Of a stretch of DNA of 7,213 bases, positions 1 to 5,169 are shown in pieces. The position numbers and the translations under genes were made by a program. This stretch comes from Actinomycetota bacterium (lineage in GTDB: Bacteria > Actinomycetota > Actinomycetes > Actinomycetales > Microbacteriaceae). The stretch covers positions 1-7,213 of the forward strand of contig WLNS01000070.1 in NCBI GenBank assembly GCA_009699665.1, in the 5' to 3' direction. Below the pieces are notes generated by a model that did not search any database, was not told the origin of the DNA, and saw only the letters and a program-made list of their open reading frames with translations. Positions within the stretch are counted from its first letter, which is position 1, and each line of letters begins with the position of its first letter.

Positions 1-456
1 AACGGAAAGGGGGGCAACCACAGAATCCAAACGGCCCAGAGTGATGGGCCCGAGGCACAGCACGAACGCAATCCACCACCAGGCGGCACAGATGCGGCGG
101 GCCGGACGTCGCCAGCCACCGATCACAAAAAAGAACGCCAGCGCATCGAGCAGCGAGACCATGACCAGCCAGTTCTGCCCATAAGTGCCCATTCCCGGTA
201 GTGACGCCAAAAGCAGGGGCGCGAGAGCCACAATGGGGTACACCCAGGGCGTCGTAATGCCCACCACACCCTGGCCGTTGAGCGCCTGCGTCACCCAGTA
301 CGTATAGATTCCGGTGACGTCACCGAGCGGTTGATTTGTCGACGCGAGATTGAGCCATGCTGTCCAGACGTGCGCAGCAGCGAATGCGACCCAGAGGATG
401 GCCGGATGGGCGAACCAGCGCACCTGAGTGGTGCTCTTGTTTTCTTTATGCGCCAC
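1..456 (-). CDS. Probable GT-C/GT87-family membrane glycosyltransferase, N-terminal part (cut by window edge)
   Basis: An open frame of 152 codons runs off the left edge without a stop. It starts at a GTG (454-456) lying inside the last codons of nnrD; a short GAG four bases before it is only a weak ribosome site, so translational coupling is likely. The protein is very hydrophobic, with predicted membrane segments near residues 18-36, 71-87, 95-114 and 120-139. Between the first two lies an outside loop carrying LGDVTGIYTYW (about 44-54). An Asp in the first loop is the usual catalytic base of GT-C enzymes such as the GT87 (DUF2029) polyprenol-phosphate-mannose-dependent mannosyltransferases, which build envelope glycolipids from the outer membrane face. 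The GPITLGRLD stretch near 136-144 also recalls that family. The membrane topology is seen directly; the family call is pattern recognition, and another polytopic protein remains possible. A second in-frame GTG at codon 12 is a possible alternative start. Confidence 0.6.
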   Translation of the reverse strand, partial: MAHKENKSTTQVRWFAHPAILWVAFAAAHVWTAWLNLASTNQPLGDVTGIYTYWVTQALNGQGVVGITTPWVYPIVALAPLLLASLPGMGTYGQNWLVMVSLLDALAFFFVIGGWRRPARRICAAWWWIAFVLCLGPITLGRLDSVVAPLSV

Positions 457-1321
457 GATTCTCGAGAATACCCGCGATGACCGAACCAAGGTGCCGGGCA
501 ATGTCCGACGCGCCGAACGGACCGCCAGATCCGGCTCGGAGAGCCGCCGCTCCATGCACAAAAACTGCCGTCGCTGCTAGCCCGGCAAGCGTTCCCCGGT
601 CGAGTGTCGTTTGCGTGGCATGCGTGGCGACGAGCGCGCCCATAATGCCTGCAAGAACATCCCCGGTGCCCGCTGTGGCTAGCCACGTAGTGGGCGCACT
701 GACCTGCCGACTCGATCGATTGCCATCATGTTCTGGACTCACAATGAAAGTCACGTGACCTTTGAGCACAACAATGGCAGTGAACTGGTCCGCGAGTCGC
801 GCGGCGCTGCCCAACGGGTCTTCGTCAACCTCTCGTGGATCACACGCCATCAATCGCGCACATTCCTGATGGTGGGGCGTCAGAATTGTTAGTCCCGTAG
901 CTAGGTCAGCCAGCGGGAGCGCACCGGCATCGAGCACAAGAGGCAGGCCCGAGACCAAGGCTCGATTAACGACTGCCGATTGAGTACCCGGCACAGCCCA
1001 GCCGGTTCCCGACCCAAGGAGCCACGCGTGTACCTGCCCCTCTCCCGTTACTGTCTCTGGGCGACGGTGCAAAACCTGAAGTTCAACCGATTTCTCACCT
1101 ATGAAGCGAACCATGCCTACCCCCGTGGCGTGGGCAGCGTCAACCCCAAGAACAGCAGCACCAGGAAAAGCAGTGCTCCCCGTGGCGATACCGAGGACTC
1201 CGTGTCGATACTTGTCGTCGTTCGGCCCCGGCACCCGAATATATTGCGCAGCCTCCCCCACACTCCATTCCGCGATGCCCGACGAGGCCCGACCCTGGCC
1301 GGGGGTCGTAAATACATTCAT
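446..1321 (-). CDS. nnrD: ADP/ATP-dependent NAD(P)H-hydrate dehydratase
   Basis: A cytosolic ribokinase-fold repair enzyme that dehydrates the S form of hydrated NADH or NADPH back to the normal cofactor, using ADP or ATP. From the ATG at 1321 it has 291 residues. Family landmarks are in order: KYRHG (37-41), the glycine-rich TGSTAFPGAAVLGVDAA stretch (47-63), LTPHHQE (147-153), VVLKG (184-188) and the signature AGTGDVLAGIMGAL (217-230), whose D221 is the expected catalytic base. The LTPHHQE motif is usually LTPHPGE, so this is a local variation. The N-terminal NnrE epimerase domain found in bifunctional bacterial homologues is absent. The frame is open 13 codons further upstream, to an ATG at 1360, but that start would lie inside the divergent oxidoreductase gene, so 1321 is preferred. 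The 3' end overlaps the downstream membrane protein by 11 nt, which implies one transcript. Confidence 0.93.
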   Translation of the reverse strand: MNVFTTPGQGRASSGIAEWSVGEAAQYIRVPGPNDDKYRHGVLGIATGSTAFPGAAVLGVDAAHATGVGMVRFIGEKSVELQVLHRRPETVTGEGQVHAWLLGSGTGWAVPGTQSAVVNRALVSGLPLVLDAGALPLADLATGLTILTPHHQECARLMACDPREVDEDPLGSAARLADQFTAIVVLKGHVTFIVSPEHDGNRSSRQVSAPTTWLATAGTGDVLAGIMGALVATHATQTTLDRGTLAGLAATAVFVHGAAALRAGSGGPFGASDIARHLGSVIAGILENRGA

Positions 1322-1347
1322 GAAGCTCACGATAGTTTGATGACATG
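1319..1347. promoter_or_regulatory. Divergent promoter region between nnrD and the OYE gene, with overlapping -10-like hexamers
   Basis: Only 23 nt separate the two ATG codons. Forward TAGTTT (1333-1338) lies 6 nt before the OYE ATG at 1345. Reverse TATCGT (1334 down to 1329) lies 7 nt before the nnrD ATG at 1321. Both fit the actinobacterial TANNNT -10 pattern at the distance expected if transcription begins on the A of the start codon. The OYE gene has no Shine-Dalgarno sequence and nnrD has only a weak GTGAG, which agrees with leaderless mRNAs. The two hexamers share the TA at 1333-1334. No -35 element is recognisable on either side, so this rests on short motifs plus geometry. Confidence 0.5.
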
Positions 1348-2445
1348 AAGACCCCCGCATCGTTCGAACCCCTGACCGTTCGGGGCGTCACCTTTCGAAA
1401 CCGCCTGTGGGCTCCCGCCATGTGTCAATACTCGGTGCTGGCCCAAGACGGCGTTCCCACCGATTGGCATCTGACTCACCTCGGCGGCATGGCGCGCGGG
1501 GGCGCCGGACTGGTCATCGCCGAGGCGACAGCAGTGGTTCCGGAAGGCCGGATTTCGGTTCACGACACCGGCCTCTGGAACGACGCACAGCGCGATGCCT
1601 GGAAGCGCATCGCCACCTTCATCACCAGCCAGGGCGCCGTGCCGGGAATACAGCTCGCCCACGCCGGACGCAAAGCTTCGATTTTTCCCGATTGGGGACA
1701 CCCTCAATCAGGCGGTGGTACTGCGTCGGTTGACGACGGCGGGTGGCAGACGGTGGCTCCAAGCGCTCTTGCCTTCACCGGCTATGCCGAACCCGTCGCT
1801 CTGACGGTGGCCGAGATCGACTCCTTGGTGACTGCCTGGGCGCAGGCAGCCCAACGCGCCGTCGACGCCGGCTTTAGGGTTCTCGAGATTCACGCGGCAC
1901 ACGGCTACCTGATACACGAATTTTTGTCACCCAAGAGCAATGCCCGCACCGATGAGTATGGTGGTGCGCTCGAAAACCGAGCTCGTCTGCTCATGCGTAT
2001 CGTGACGGCCGTGCGTGCCGTGATGCCCGACGACCTGGCTCTGTTCGTTCGCTTCTCGGCCACCGATTGGGTATCGGATGGCTTCAACGAAGAGGAGTGC
2101 TCAATCGTTGCCGACTGGTGCCACGCCGCGGGTGCTGATGTCTTTGACATTTCCAGCGGCGGAAACGTCACCGGTGTCACGATTCCCCTCTCGCCCGGCT
2201 ATCAGGTGCCGCTGACGGACTTCGTGCGGTCGCACGCGCACGTCTCGGCAACCGCCGTGGGGCTGATTACCACTCCCGATCAAGCAAATGCCATTGTCGC
2301 CGAAGGCCGGGCAGACGCCGTGTTCCTCGGTCGGGAACATCTGCGCGACCCACACTTCGTGCTCCATGCCGCGGTGTCGCTGGGCGTAGAGATCGACTAC
2401 TGGCCCCCGCAGTATCGGCGTGCGCGTCCCAAACTGAATCCTTAG
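1345..2445 (+). CDS. Old Yellow Enzyme family NADH:flavin oxidoreductase, YqjM class
   Basis: A cytosolic FMN-dependent ene-reductase of 366 residues, a normal length for the family. It is expected to reduce activated C=C bonds with NAD(P)H; the natural substrate cannot be told from sequence. It opens with FEPLTVRGVTFRNRL (7-21), then APAMCQYS (23-30). C27 and Y29 match the redox-tuning Cys and the Tyr of the YqjM or thermophilic-like class. The QLAHAGRKAS block is at 103-112. EIHAAHGYLIHEFLSP (181-196) carries the substrate-anion-binding pair H183 and H186 and Y188. The family block with SNARTDEYGG follows at 198-207, and the FMN-phosphate region VFLGREHLRDP ends at 336. The C-terminal PPQYRRARP (354-362) resembles the arginine-finger tail of YqjM dimers. 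Start 1345 is fixed by homology to the N-terminus of the family and by the close divergent nnrD start. The gene is convergent with the CNNM pair. Confidence 0.93.
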   Translation: MKTPASFEPLTVRGVTFRNRLWAPAMCQYSVLAQDGVPTDWHLTHLGGMARGGAGLVIAEATAVVPEGRISVHDTGLWNDAQRDAWKRIATFITSQGAVPGIQLAHAGRKASIFPDWGHPQSGGGTASVDDGGWQTVAPSALAFTGYAEPVALTVAEIDSLVTAWAQAAQRAVDAGFRVLEIHAAHGYLIHEFLSPKSNARTDEYGGALENRARLLMRIVTAVRAVMPDDLALFVRFSATDWVSDGFNEEECSIVADWCHAAGADVFDISSGGNVTGVTIPLSPGYQVPLTDFVRSHAHVSATAVGLITTPDQANAIVAEGRADAVFLGREHLRDPHFVLHAAVSLGVEIDYWPPQYRRARPKLNP

Positions 2446-2461
2446 GTCGGCTCTCACCGAC
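2446..2461. other. Small inverted repeat directly after the OYE stop
   Basis: GTCGG (2446-2450) and CCGAC (2457-2461) form a 5-bp stem. On the minus strand it extends by one T-G pair and closes on a GAGA loop of GNRA type. It begins one base after the TAG stop of the oxidoreductase. No T-run follows on either strand, so it is not a standard intrinsic terminator. It could act as a 3'-end stabilising or weak attenuating structure, but it may also be chance in GC-rich DNA. Confidence 0.3.
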
Positions 2462-2508
2462 GTGTTCTCACCGGCGTGTTCTCACCGGGGTGTTCTGACC
2501 GGCGTGCC
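2453..2508. repeat. Four tandem copies of a 14-bp unit between convergent genes
   Basis: Four contiguous 14-mers fill nearly all of the 66-nt gap between two convergent stop codons: CTCACCGACGTGTT (2453-2466), CTCACCGGCGTGTT (2467-2480), CTCACCGGGGTGTT (2481-2494) and CTGACCGGCGTGCC (2495-2508). The first three differ at only two positions, and the fourth has decayed next to the stop of the CNNM gene. Copies 1-3 each contain a CAC-N4-GTG partial dyad, and the last junction gives CCGG-CGTG-CCGG (2499-2510). The array therefore sits in both 3' untranslated regions. No T-tract terminator is visible in the gap. Function is unknown; a slippage-born minisatellite is the simplest explanation. Confidence 0.85.
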
Positions 2509-2511
2509 GGC

Positions 2512-3552
2512 CTATCTCCGCGTGGCATCGTCAACGCGTCCGATGAGTTCTTCGAGAATGTCCTCGAGAAAGATCATGCCCGTGGTTCGTCCGCTCGCGT
2601 CGACAACGCGAGCGAGATGCACACCCGACTGCTGGAGTTGCGCCAGGGCATCTTCGAGATCGAGCAACGGACTCACCGTTTCAAGTCGACGAATGCGCTT
2701 GGCTCTGAGCGGGCCCGTCTCTGTGCCCACGCCACCATCGCCATCGGTCAGCACGTCTTTCAGGTGAACGTATCCGACGGCCTCACCCGACGTGTTGACG
2801 ACGGGGTAGCGCGAAAACCCGTGAGTGGTCACCGCGCGCTCGAGATCGGCCACCGTCGCATTTTCGGGCAGCGTCACCACGTCGGTCAGCACAACGGCGA
2901 TGTCGCGCGCCTTCTTGATCGTGAATTCGAAGGTGGCGCTCACGGCCCCCGTGGCATCGTCGATTGTGCCCTCACGCTGCGAAAGATTGACGATACTCGC
3001 GACCTGATCGAGGGTGAACGTGCTGGACGCTTCGTCGCGCGGCGTCACGCGGCATATACGAAGCACCATGTTCGAGGCCCAATTCAGGGCCACGATGATG
3101 GGGCGAACAACGGAAGCAACGGCGACCAATGCCGGCGCGAGTAATCGCACGGCCCGATCAGGCATAGAAAACGATGCGTTCTTGGGAACCAGCTCGCCAA
3201 AGACCACGTGCAGAAACGTGACGAAGACCAGAGCGACCAAAAAGCCGATCGTTGAGATCACTCCGTAGGGCAACCCCGTGGCAGAGAACCACTCGGCAAC
3301 GAGATCGTGAATGCTGGGCTCGGCAACGTTGAGAATCAGCAACGAACAGACAGTGATGCCCAGCTGGCTGGTGGCGAGCATCAACGACGCGTGTTCAATA
3401 GCCCAGAGCGCCGTGCGTGCGCCGGGTTTGCCGGCGTCTGCCAGCGGTTCAATTTGAGAGCGACGCGCTGAAATCACGGCAAACTCTGCTGCCACGAAAA
3501 ATGCGTTGATGACGAGCAACAGGGCGAGCCAGACAAATCCCAACCAACTCAT
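2512..3552 (-). CDS. CNNM/CBS-domain membrane protein of the HlyC/CorC group, short form without the C-terminal domain
   Basis: A 346-residue integral membrane protein of the DUF21/CNNM type, a group linked to magnesium and other divalent-cation efflux; the old haemolysin label is historical. The CNNM transmembrane domain covers about 1-170, with segments near 4-27, 58-78, 95-118 and 135-160 and the conserved FGELVPKN at 118-125. A CBS pair follows: CBS1 at about 215-268 (FSRYPVV near 246-252) and CBS2 at about 285-337, ending in FLEDILEELIG (328-338). The chain stops at 346, just after CBS2, so the CorC_HlyC domain present in its neighbour is missing. The missing domain looks real rather than a frameshift, because the downstream sequence is repeat and intergenic DNA. 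The ATG at 3552 overlaps the TGA of the upstream paralogue as ATGA, with GAGG a few bases before it, so the two are probably translated together and may form a heteromer. The transported ion is not determinable here. Confidence 0.9.
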   Translation of the reverse strand: MSWLGFVWLALLLVINAFFVAAEFAVISARRSQIEPLADAGKPGARTALWAIEHASLMLATSQLGITVCSLLILNVAEPSIHDLVAEWFSATGLPYGVISTIGFLVALVFVTFLHVVFGELVPKNASFSMPDRAVRLLAPALVAVASVVRPIIVALNWASNMVLRICRVTPRDEASSTFTLDQVASIVNLSQREGTIDDATGAVSATFEFTIKKARDIAVVLTDVVTLPENATVADLERAVTTHGFSRYPVVNTSGEAVGYVHLKDVLTDGDGGVGTETGPLRAKRIRRLETVSPLLDLEDALAQLQQSGVHLARVVDASGRTTGMIFLEDILEELIGRVDDATRR

Positions 3553-4928
3553 GCGTCCTCACCACCACTCGAGGTCAGATTCGAAGGACCGTTCGAGGTT
3601 CCATTCGATGATTTCTTCAGGGGGCTGTCGGGTGTCTCGATTGGATTAAAGCGCAGGCGATCAATGCGGCGTCCATCCATGCGCACCACGCGAAGCGTTC
3701 CCCCGGGTGCCACCACTTCGTCGCCCACGCGCGGTAGGGCAGCAAGTTGGCTCATCACAAAGCCGGCCACGGTCTCGTAGTCTGGATTCTCGGGAACGAC
3801 AACACCCGAGCGTTCGAGAAGCTCGTCGGGACGAAGGCTGGCCGGGAAGGTGATCCCGCCCTCTGTGCGCACAACGCCGGCAGAACTTCGGTCGTGTTCG
3901 TCGGCCACTTCTCCGATGAGCTCTTCAACGACGTCTTCGAGGGTCGTCACGCCTGCGGTTCCGCCATATTCATCGATGACAACGGCTAGTTGGTAACCCT
4001 TTCCCCGGAGCTCGCTCAGCAAATTGTCGAGCGTCATCGTTTCGGGCACGCGTAACGGTTCGGTCATAATCGCCGACACGGGCACCTCGGCGCGGCGGTC
4101 TCTCGGCACGGCCATTGCGTATTTGACGTGAACGACGCCCAACAGGTCATCCAGGTCATCACCCACCACTGGAAACCGTGAAAAACCGGAACGGCGGGCT
4201 GATTCCAAAACGCTCAAGACCGGCGCGTCGGCGCTCACGTCGACCACCCTCGTGCGCGGTGTCATCACGTCTGCGGCGGTTCGCTGGCTAAAGCGCAGTG
4301 TCTTACTGAGGAGCGTCGCCGTGTCTTTTTCAAGCAGTCCGGCGCGTGCCGAGTGCAAGACGAGAGACGACAACTCCTCGGGCGTGCGCGCAGCCGAGAG
4401 CTCCTCCCGAGGAGTGATGCCAAAAAGGCGCAAAATTGAATTGGCCGTCGCATTGAGTGCCACTACGGCCGGGCGAAAGATCAGTGTAAAGCAGGCCTGA
4501 ACGGGCATCACCACCTTCGCCGTCGCGAGTGGCACGGCGAGCGCGAAGTTCTTGGGCACGAGCTCGCCGAAAAGCATCGATAGCAGGGTAGCGACGAGGA
4601 TGGCCACGATTACTGAAATCCATCGAATCACTTCCGGGTCCCAGCCCCACGTCTCAAACCAGGTTGCCAGAAGTGCGCTTATGGCCGGCTCCATGGCAAA
4701 TCCCGTGAGCAGCGTGGTCAGGGTAATGCCCAATTGTGCGCTGGAAAGGTGCGTCGACGTGCGACTCATCGCCCGCGAAATCATTCCCAGTCCGCGTTCT
4801 CCCCGCGCGAGTCGAGCATCAATGTCGGCTCGCTCCAAATTCAGCAGGGCAAACTCGGCAGCCACAAAGAATCCGGTGGCCACGATGAGAACGAGCCCGA
4901 GCGCAAACATTCCCCACTCAAACCACAC
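3549..4928 (-). CDS. CNNM/CBS-domain membrane protein of the HlyC/CorC group, full length with CorC_HlyC domain
   Basis: A 459-residue integral membrane protein with the complete CorC/HlyC layout, whose members are implicated in divalent-cation, chiefly magnesium, homeostasis. Transmembrane segments lie near 5-29, 62-90, 101-120 and 136-158, with the conserved FGELVPKN at 120-127. The linker ITPREEL (171-177) leads to CBS1 from about 220 (VMTPRTRVVDV; SRFPVV at 250-255). CBS2 runs from about 285 (IMTEPLRVP) to VTTLEDVVEELIGE (327-340), with VIDEYGG at 317-323. A CorC_HlyC domain covers about 350-425. The last 25 or so residues are a Ser/Asn/Gly-rich tail encoded by a 12-bp repeat. It starts at GTG (4926-4928), preceded by a purine-rich AGGGG about nine bases upstream. 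It is the first gene of a two-gene operon with the shorter paralogue, which it overlaps by 4 nt. Confidence 0.92.
   Translation of the reverse strand: MWFEWGMFALGLVLIVATGFFVAAEFALLNLERADIDARLARGERGLGMISRAMSRTSTHLSSAQLGITLTTLLTGFAMEPAISALLATWFETWGWDPEVIRWISVIVAILVATLLSMLFGELVPKNFALAVPLATAKVVMPVQACFTLIFRPAVVALNATANSILRLFGITPREELSAARTPEELSSLVLHSARAGLLEKDTATLLSKTLRFSQRTAADVMTPRTRVVDVSADAPVLSVLESARRSGFSRFPVVGDDLDDLLGVVHVKYAMAVPRDRRAEVPVSAIMTEPLRVPETMTLDNLLSELRGKGYQLAVVIDEYGGTAGVTTLEDVVEELIGEVADEHDRSSAGVVRTEGGITFPASLRPDELLERSGVVVPENPDYETVAGFVMSQLAALPRVGDEVVAPGGTLRVVRMDGRRIDRLRFNPIETPDSPLKKSSNGTSNGPSNLTSSGGEDA
3561..3608 (-). repeat. Degenerate 12-bp in-frame tandem repeat encoding a Ser-rich tail
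   Basis: Read on the coding (minus) strand, four consecutive 12-bp units each begin with TCG: TCGAATGGAACC (3608-3597), TCGAACGGTCCT (3596-3585), TCGAATCTGACC (3584-3573) and TCGAGTGGTGGT (3572-3561). They encode SNGT, SNGP, SNLT and SSGG, followed only by EDA and the stop. Because the unit is a multiple of three, copy-number change would lengthen or shorten the tail without a frameshift. The tail lies after the CorC_HlyC domain and is probably disordered and cytosolic. Confidence 0.65.
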
Positions 4929-4937
4929 GGCTCACCA

Positions 4938-4947
4938 CCCCTCCCCC
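4938..4947 (-). promoter_or_regulatory. Ribosome binding site of the CNNM gene (supports the GTG start)
   Basis: The minus strand reads GGGGGAGGGG, ending nine bases before the GTG at 4928. It is the only strong purine tract near the N-terminus and supports this GTG over the internal ATG at codon 7, which would cut into the first membrane helix. Confidence 0.55.
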
Positions 4948-5005
4948 GCGTGCGAACCGCGATGCCGGAGAGGACAGACCAGAAGGGGGGTCATCCATCG
5001 CTTCA

Positions 5006-5011
5006 ACTATA
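5006..5011 (-). promoter_or_regulatory. Candidate -10 element for the CNNM operon
   Basis: Minus-strand TATAGT matches TATAAT at five of six positions and sits about 78 nt before the GTG start, giving a predicted leader of roughly 70 nt. No acceptable -35 is seen about 17 nt further upstream. This is common in actinobacterial promoters, but it leaves the call weak. Confidence 0.4.
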
Positions 5012-5074
5012 TCCGCGCGACCGGATGGGCACCTATGCCACACTCATTCGCATTAGTCTTGTGGAGGGTTCGAA

Positions 5075-5093
5075 CGCTGGGACGCTTCCAGCG
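5075..5093. repeat. Inverted repeat (8-bp arms, 3-nt loop) upstream of kgd
   Basis: CGCTGGGA (5075-5082) and TTCCAGCG (5086-5093) pair at seven positions plus one G-T, around a CGC loop. The outer CGCTGG/CCAGCG arms are perfect. It lies about 77-95 nt before the kgd start. No T-run follows on the plus strand, so an operator is as likely as an RNA hairpin. Confidence 0.45.
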
Positions 5094-5113
5094 CCGGCTC
5101 GGTTGCCTTTCGT

Positions 5114-5129
5114 GGTGACTACTTTCACT
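5114..5129. promoter_or_regulatory. CRP/GlxR-like dyad upstream of kgd
   Basis: GTGA (5115-5118), six bases, then TCAC (5125-5128) reproduces the core of the CRP-family consensus TGTGA-N6-TCACA. The outermost T and A are replaced by G and T. A further TCAC half-site lies 11 bp downstream (5136-5139). The dyad overlaps TACTTT (5120-5125), the only TANNNT hexamer I find close to kgd. If that is the -10, binding here would repress. The regulator is unknown; the motif match is direct and the regulation is inferred. Confidence 0.4.
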
Positions 5130-5169
5130 TTTTATTCACCCCCGCATTGAGAGTGAGCGACAAAGAGTC

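Larger units (their letters stand above)
4929..5169. promoter_or_regulatory. Divergent intergenic region between the CNNM operon and kgd
   Basis: A 241-nt gap with no supported gene. It must hold promoters for both directions. From left to right it contains a purine-rich ribosome site for the CNNM gene (reverse of 4938-4947), a reverse TATAGT at 5011-5006, an inverted repeat at 5075-5093, and a GTGA-N6-TCAC dyad at 5115-5128 beside an A/T-rich tract before kgd. Short frames crossing it have no family features, and the ones I considered are rejected. Confidence 0.75.

Noticed and set aside
1322..1360. Upstream ATG (1360) as the nnrD start
   Set aside because: It would overlap the divergent OYE coding start by 16 nt, and the extra 13 residues do not resemble the family N-terminus; the ATG at 1321 has the better context.
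2446..2511. The 14-bp repeats as a CRISPR array
   Set aside because: Units are contiguous with no spacers and are too short for CRISPR repeats.
2495..2512. CCGG-CGTG-CCGG hairpin as an intrinsic terminator for the CNNM operon
   Set aside because: The stem is only 4 bp and no T-run follows on the minus strand; it is better explained as the junction of the last 14-bp repeat with the stop region.
2476..3144. 222-codon plus-strand frame opposite the short CNNM gene
   Set aside because: It is rich in Arg, His and Gly with no domain, and fully covered by the antisense CNNM/CBS gene that has clear family motifs.
5065..5081. GGTTCGAAC sequence resembling a tRNA T-loop
   Set aside because: The flanking five bases do not form a T-stem and no acceptor, D or anticodon arms can be drawn around it. 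A similar GTTCGAAC near 1363-1370 inside the OYE gene also lacks arms.
4552..5150. Two plus-strand frames (4552-5118 and 4734-5150) crossing into the gap before kgd
   Set aside because: Most of each is antisense to the CNNM gene; the compositions are atypical and neither has a family feature or ribosome site.
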